DNA from: Pseudomonadota bacterium
GTDB lineage: Bacteria > Pseudomonadota > Gammaproteobacteria > Burkholderiales > Burkholderiaceae_B
Length of the DNA stretch: 7,349 nt
Direction of reading: 5' to 3'
Assembly (NCBI GenBank): GCA_023432075.1
Contig: JAEYVD010000006.1
Location: forward strand, 1 to 7,349
Shown here: positions 4,327-7,349 of the stretch, piece after piece
Position numbering within the stretch: the first letter of the stretch is position 1
Layout: each line of letters starts with the position of its first letter
Notes under the pieces: generated by a model
What the model saw: the letters and a program-made list of their open reading frames with translations, nothing else
The model's database searches: none
What the model was told of the DNA's origin: nothing
Program-made: the position numbers and the translations under genes

Positions 4327-5517
4327 ATGATGACTCCCAACAAAAACGCCCCGATTTCGGCACCCCCACGGCGTCTGAACTGGAATGATCCCGGCGTGCG
4401 CTCCGTGGTCTACCAGGTCATTGCGCTGACCGCGGTAGCCTGGGCCGTGTGGTTCCTGGTTTCAAACACGCTCCACAACCTGTCCGTGCGCAACATCGCC
4501 ACGGGCTTCGGCTTCCTGAACCGCGAGGCGGGCTTTGCCATCGGCGAAACCGCCATCGCCTATTCCCCCTCAGACACTTACGGCCGCGCGATCGTGGTCG
4601 GCCTGCTCAACACGCTGCGCGTGGCCGTCCTTGGCATCGTGCTGGCGACCATCCTCGGCACGCTCATCGGCATTGGCCGCCTGTCCAAGAACTGGCTGGT
4701 GGCCAAGATCACCTCTGTGTATGTCGAGGTGATGCGCAACGTGCCGCTGCTGCTGCAGCTCTTCTTCTGGTACGCGCTGATCACCGAGAACATGCCGGGG
4801 CCGCGCCAGGCGCACAATCCGCTGCCGGGCGTGTTCATTTCCAACCGTGGCCTGAAAGTGCCGGCGCTGGAAGGCAATTCGCTCGACTGGATGCTGGCCG
4901 GGCTGGGCCTGGCGATCGTCGCGATCATCGTCCTGGGCCACTACGGCAAGAAGCGCCATGAGGCCACCGGCCACATGTTCCCGCTGGGGCGCTGGGCCAT
5001 TGGCCTTTTGATCGGCCTGCCGGTCATCGGCTGGCTGGTCAGCGGCGCGTCGCTGACGCTGGACATGCCTGAGCTCAAGGGCTTTAACTTCTCGGGTGGC
5101 CTGACGCTGTCGCCGGAATTCGCCGCGCTGCTGGCGGGTCTGGTGATCTACACCTCGGCGTTCATCGCCGAAGTGGTGCGCTCGGGCATCCAGGCGGTCA
5201 ATAACGGCCAATGGGAAGCCGCGGGCTCGCTGGGCCTGCCGCGCTCGAAGGTGCTGCGCCTGGTGATCCTGCCGCAGGCGCTGCGCGTCATCATCCCCCC
5301 GATGACCAGCCAGTACCTGAACCTGACGAAGAACAGCTCGCTGGCCGTGGCCATCGGGTACCCCGACATCGTGTCGGTGGTGAACACGACACTGAACCAG
5401 ACGGGCCAGGCCATCGAGGGCATTCTCATCATCATGGGCGCGTACCTCACGGTCAGCCTGTCGATCTCGATCTTCATGAACTGGTACAACAAGCGCATCG
5501 CGCTGGTGGAGCGTTGA
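4327..5517 (+). CDS. aapQ: AapQ, L-amino-acid ABC transporter permease
   Basis: AapQ is one of two inner-membrane permeases that form the channel for amino acids delivered by AapJ. The 396-residue protein has TM1 at about 27-46, a second strong segment near 94-118, and the permease domain in the C-terminal part. The cytoplasmic EAA loop runs from EAAGSLGLP at 297 to LPQAL at 319 and is where the ATPase docks. A large insert between the early and late membrane segments is usual for AapQ, and length agrees with Rhizobium AapQ (about 400). Two adjacent ATG codons (4327 and 4330) are possible starts; a GTG at 4270 would add 19 residues coded inside a hairpin and is unlikely. No clear Shine-Dalgarno is seen at either ATG. 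It follows aapJ after a 168-base structured spacer and is followed by aapM after one base. Confidence 0.93.
   Translation: MMTPNKNAPISAPPRRLNWNDPGVRSVVYQVIALTAVAWAVWFLVSNTLHNLSVRNIATGFGFLNREAGFAIGETAIAYSPSDTYGRAIVVGLLNTLRVAVLGIVLATILGTLIGIGRLSKNWLVAKITSVYVEVMRNVPLLLQLFFWYALITENMPGPRQAHNPLPGVFISNRGLKVPALEGNSLDWMLAGLGLAIVAIIVLGHYGKKRHEATGHMFPLGRWAIGLLIGLPVIGWLVSGASLTLDMPELKGFNFSGGLTLSPEFAALLAGLVIYTSAFIAEVVRSGIQAVNNGQWEAAGSLGLPRSKVLRLVILPQALRVIIPPMTSQYLNLTKNSSLAVAIGYPDIVSVVNTTLNQTGQAIEGILIIMGAYLTVSLSISIFMNWYNKRIALVER
5505..5511 (+). promoter_or_regulatory. Shine-Dalgarno of aapM inside aapQ
   Basis: GGTGGAG ends 7 bases before the aapM ATG and lies in the last codons of aapQ. With a single base between the aapQ stop and the aapM start, it indicates coupled translation of the two permeases. 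Confidence 0.65.
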
Positions 5518-5518
5518 T

Positions 5519-6619
5519 ATGAGCAGCACTACGCATACCCCCAGCGAAGCCCTGCCGCCGCCCAGCAACCAGACCGGAGCCTGGGCGTGGCTCAGGACAC
5601 GTCTTTTCTCGTCGCCGCTGAACATCCTCATCACGGTGCTGCTCGCGTGGTTCCTGCTGATGGCGGTGCCGGCGCTGGTCGAGTGGGCCTTCATCAAGGC
5701 CAACTTCACCGCGTCCAACGCACAGGAGTGCCGTGCCTCGGGCGGCGCCTGCTGGGCGTTCATCATCGAAAAGCACCGGCTGATCCTGTTCGGCACCTAT
5801 CCCTACGATGAACAATGGCGGCCGCTGATCGCCACCGTCATCCTGGTGGGCGTGATCGTCTGCAGCGGCATCCGCCGTTTCTGGAACTGGAAGCTTGCCG
5901 TCATCTGGACCGTGGGCCTGACGGCCGTGGCGCTCCTGATGTGGGGCGGCGTGTTCGGCCTGACCTACGTGGAAAACGCGCGCTGGGGCGGCCTGCCGCT
6001 GACGCTCATCCTGTCCACGTTCGGCATCGCCTTCGCGTTCCCGATCGGCGTGCTGCTGGCCTTGGGCCGGCGCTCGAAGATGCCGGCGATCAAGGCGCTG
6101 TGCGTCGTGTACATCGAGCTGATCCGCGGCGTGCCGCTCATCAGCCTGCTGTTCATGTCGTCGGTGATGCTGCCGCTGTTCCTGCCGGAAGGCTTTTCGA
6201 TCGACAAGCTGCTGCGCGCGCAGATCGCCATCATCATGTTCGCCGCGGCCTACATCGCGGAAACGGTGCGGGGCGGTTTGCAGGCGATTCCGAAGGGGCA
6301 GTACGAGGGCGCGGATTCGCTGGGCCTGAACTACTGGCAGCAGATGCGCAAGATCATTCTGCCGCAGGCGCTCAAGATCGTGATTCCGCCGCTGGTCAGC
6401 ATCTTCATCGCGCTGTTCAAGGACACGTCGCTGGTGGTGATCATCGGTATTTTCGACCTGACGCTGGCGGCCAAGGCAGCCTTGTCCGATGCGGCATGGC
6501 GCGGATTCGGGGTGGAAGCGTACCTGTTCATTTCGCTGATCTACTTCGTCTTCTGCTTCTCCATGTCCAAATACAGCCAGGCGCTTGAAAAACGCCTGGC
6601 CACGGGTCACGCACGCTAG
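5519..6619 (+). CDS. aapM: AapM, L-amino-acid ABC transporter permease
   Basis: AapM is the second inner-membrane permease of the amino-acid importer and pairs with AapQ. The 366-residue protein has a polar Pro-rich N-terminus, TM1 about 34-56, a loop with the AapM-typical pattern [12 protein letters not shown] (71-82) followed by [14 protein letters not shown], further segments near 102-116 and 125-147, and the permease domain to the end. The EAA loop spans EGADSLGLN (263) to LPQAL (285); the second position is Gly rather than Ala, which is common. Length is close to Rhizobium AapM (about 384). The gene begins one base after the aapQ stop, which supports tight stoichiometry between the two permeases. 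It is followed by a 61-base gap with a strong hairpin before aapP. Confidence 0.94.
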   Translation: MSSTTHTPSEALPPPSNQTGAWAWLRTRLFSSPLNILITVLLAWFLLMAVPALVEWAFIKANFTASNAQECRASGGACWAFIIEKHRLILFGTYPYDEQWRPLIATVILVGVIVCSGIRRFWNWKLAVIWTVGLTAVALLMWGGVFGLTYVENARWGGLPLTLILSTFGIAFAFPIGVLLALGRRSKMPAIKALCVVYIELIRGVPLISLLFMSSVMLPLFLPEGFSIDKLLRAQIAIIMFAAAYIAETVRGGLQAIPKGQYEGADSLGLNYWQQMRKIILPQALKIVIPPLVSIFIALFKDTSLVVIIGIFDLTLAAKAALSDAAWRGFGVEAYLFISLIYFVFCFSMSKYSQALEKRLATGHAR

Positions 6620-6628
6620 CAATTTGCC

Positions 6629-6654
6629 GCGCGTCCGCCGCCAGGCGGGCGCGC
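6629..6654 (+). repeat. Strong hairpin between aapM and aapP
   Basis: GCGCGTCCGCC (6629-6639) pairs along its whole length with GGCGGGCGCGC (6644-6654), eleven pairs with one U-G, around the 4-nt loop GCCA. It is almost entirely G-C and lies 9 bases after the aapM stop and 26 before aapP. No U-tract follows, so full termination is not expected. A block to 3' exonucleases or an RNA processing point is plausible. Confidence 0.65.
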
Positions 6655-6668
6655 ACCGCGATACTTAC

Positions 6669-6673
6669 GGGAG
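6669..6673 (+). promoter_or_regulatory. Shine-Dalgarno of aapP
   Basis: GGGAG lies 7 bases before the ATG at 6681, clear of the hairpin at 6629-6654. It fixes the aapP start and suggests independent ribosome loading. Confidence 0.7.
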
Positions 6674-6680
6674 TACAGGC

Positions 6681-7349
6681 ATGTCTGATGCCATTATTCG
6701 TTTGCAGGACGTGAACAAGTGGTACGGCCAGTTCCACGTGTTGCGCAACATCAACCTGGACGTGGCGCCAGGCGAGCGCATCGTGGTGTGCGGACCTTCG
6801 GGTTCGGGCAAGTCCACGATGATCCGCTGCATCAACCGCCTTGAAGAGCACCAGAAGGGCCACATCATTGTGGACGGCACGGAGCTCACCAATGACCTGA
6901 AGCACATCGAGACGATCCGCAAGGACGTGGGCATGGTGTTCCAGCACTTCAATCTTTTCCCGCACCTGACGGTGCTGGAAAACCTGACGCTGGGACCCAT
7001 GTGGGTGCTGAAGAAGCCGCGCGCGGAAGCGGAAGCCACCGCAATGAAGTACCTGGAGCGCGTGCGCATTCCGGAGCAGGCCAAGAAGTTTCCGGGCCAG
7101 CTGTCGGGCGGCCAGCAGCAGCGCGTGGCGATCGCGCGGTCGTTGTGCATGAATCCCAAGATCATGCTGTTCGATGAGCCGACGTCGGCGCTGGATCCGG
7201 AAATGGTGAAGGAAGTGCTGGCCGTGATGGTGAGCCTGGCCCAGGAAAGCGGCATGACGATGATCTGCGTGACGCACGAAATGGGTTTTGCGCGCAAGGT
7301 CGCGAACCGCGTGATCTTCATGGACCGCGGCGAGATCATCGAACAGAAC
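6681..7349 (+). CDS. aapP: AapP, L-amino-acid ABC transporter ATPase (3' end outside window)
   Basis: AapP is the cytoplasmic ATPase that powers the AapJQM importer. The frame is open from the ATG to the window edge, giving 223 residues; polar amino-acid ATPases are usually about 240-245, so roughly 20 C-terminal residues are missing because of the window limit. All motifs are present: Walker [10 protein letters not shown] (38-46), Q-loop Gln88 in [13 protein letters not shown], signature LSGGQ (141-145), Walker B IMLFDEP (161-167) with catalytic Glu166, D-loop SALD (169-172) and H-loop His199. The pattern [14 protein letters not shown] is characteristic of the polar amino-acid (GlnQ/HisP/AapP) subgroup. 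The start is supported by a well-placed GGGAG. It closes the aap operon as far as can be seen. Confidence 0.95.
   Translation, partial: MSDAIIRLQDVNKWYGQFHVLRNINLDVAPGERIVVCGPSGSGKSTMIRCINRLEEHQKGHIIVDGTELTNDLKHIETIRKDVGMVFQHFNLFPHLTVLENLTLGPMWVLKKPRAEAEATAMKYLERVRIPEQAKKFPGQLSGGQQQRVAIARSLCMNPKIMLFDEPTSALDPEMVKEVLAVMVSLAQESGMTMICVTHEMGFARKVANRVIFMDRGEIIEQN

Noticed and set aside
4570..5796. 408-residue minus-strand open frame opposite aapQ and aapM
   Set aside because: Antisense shadow; Gln/Arg/His/Asp-rich translation that mirrors hydrophobic permease codons.
5474..6622. 382-residue minus-strand open frame opposite aapM
   Set aside because: Antisense shadow of a permease gene; no family features.

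Overview
The window looks like chromosomal DNA from a GC-rich betaproteobacterium. The family Alcaligenaceae (Achromobacter or Bordetella type) is my best guess, based on the codon bias, the gene content and the style of the proteins; this is inference, not a database match. I see no mobile element, RNA gene, CRISPR array or defence system. Long open frames antisense to the real genes are GC-codon shadows.

Left part, minus strand: positions 1-824 hold the start and catalytic core of cheD (chemoreceptor glutamine deamidase), whose 3' end lies outside the window. Its core is followed by an unusual tail made of an [12 protein letters not shown] octapeptide repeated six times plus one degenerate copy. 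Positions 825-1188 carry no gene: there is an AT-rich presumed upstream region for cheD, then several inverted repeats that probably end the next operon. Positions 1189-2849 hold ftsX and ftsE on the minus strand, transcribed ftsE then ftsX with a 4-base ATGA overlap. They encode the divisome ABC-type complex that controls septal peptidoglycan hydrolysis. The ftsE start codon sits at the edge of a perfect 9-bp inverted repeat and has no visible Shine-Dalgarno.

Centre: positions 2850-3141 are a divergent intergenic region between ftsE (leftward) and aapJ (rightward), presumably holding both promoters.

Right part, plus strand: aapJ-aapQ-aapM-aapP is a general L-amino-acid ABC uptake operon: periplasmic binding protein, two inner-membrane permeases and an ATPase. 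The ATPase is cut by the right edge roughly 20 residues early. AapJ captures polar amino acids in the periplasm, AapQ and AapM form the channel, and AapP powers import. The operon is punctuated by RNA structure. Four consecutive hairpins lie between aapJ and aapQ, including a perfect 11-bp stem and a UUCG-capped stem. An 11-bp stem lies between aapM and aapP, whereas aapQ and aapM are separated by a single base. This pattern suggests that the binding protein and possibly the ATPase are set to different levels from the permeases.

The protein-coding content is conventional. The parts most worth a second look are the CheD repeat tail and the RNA structures at operon junctions and start codons.
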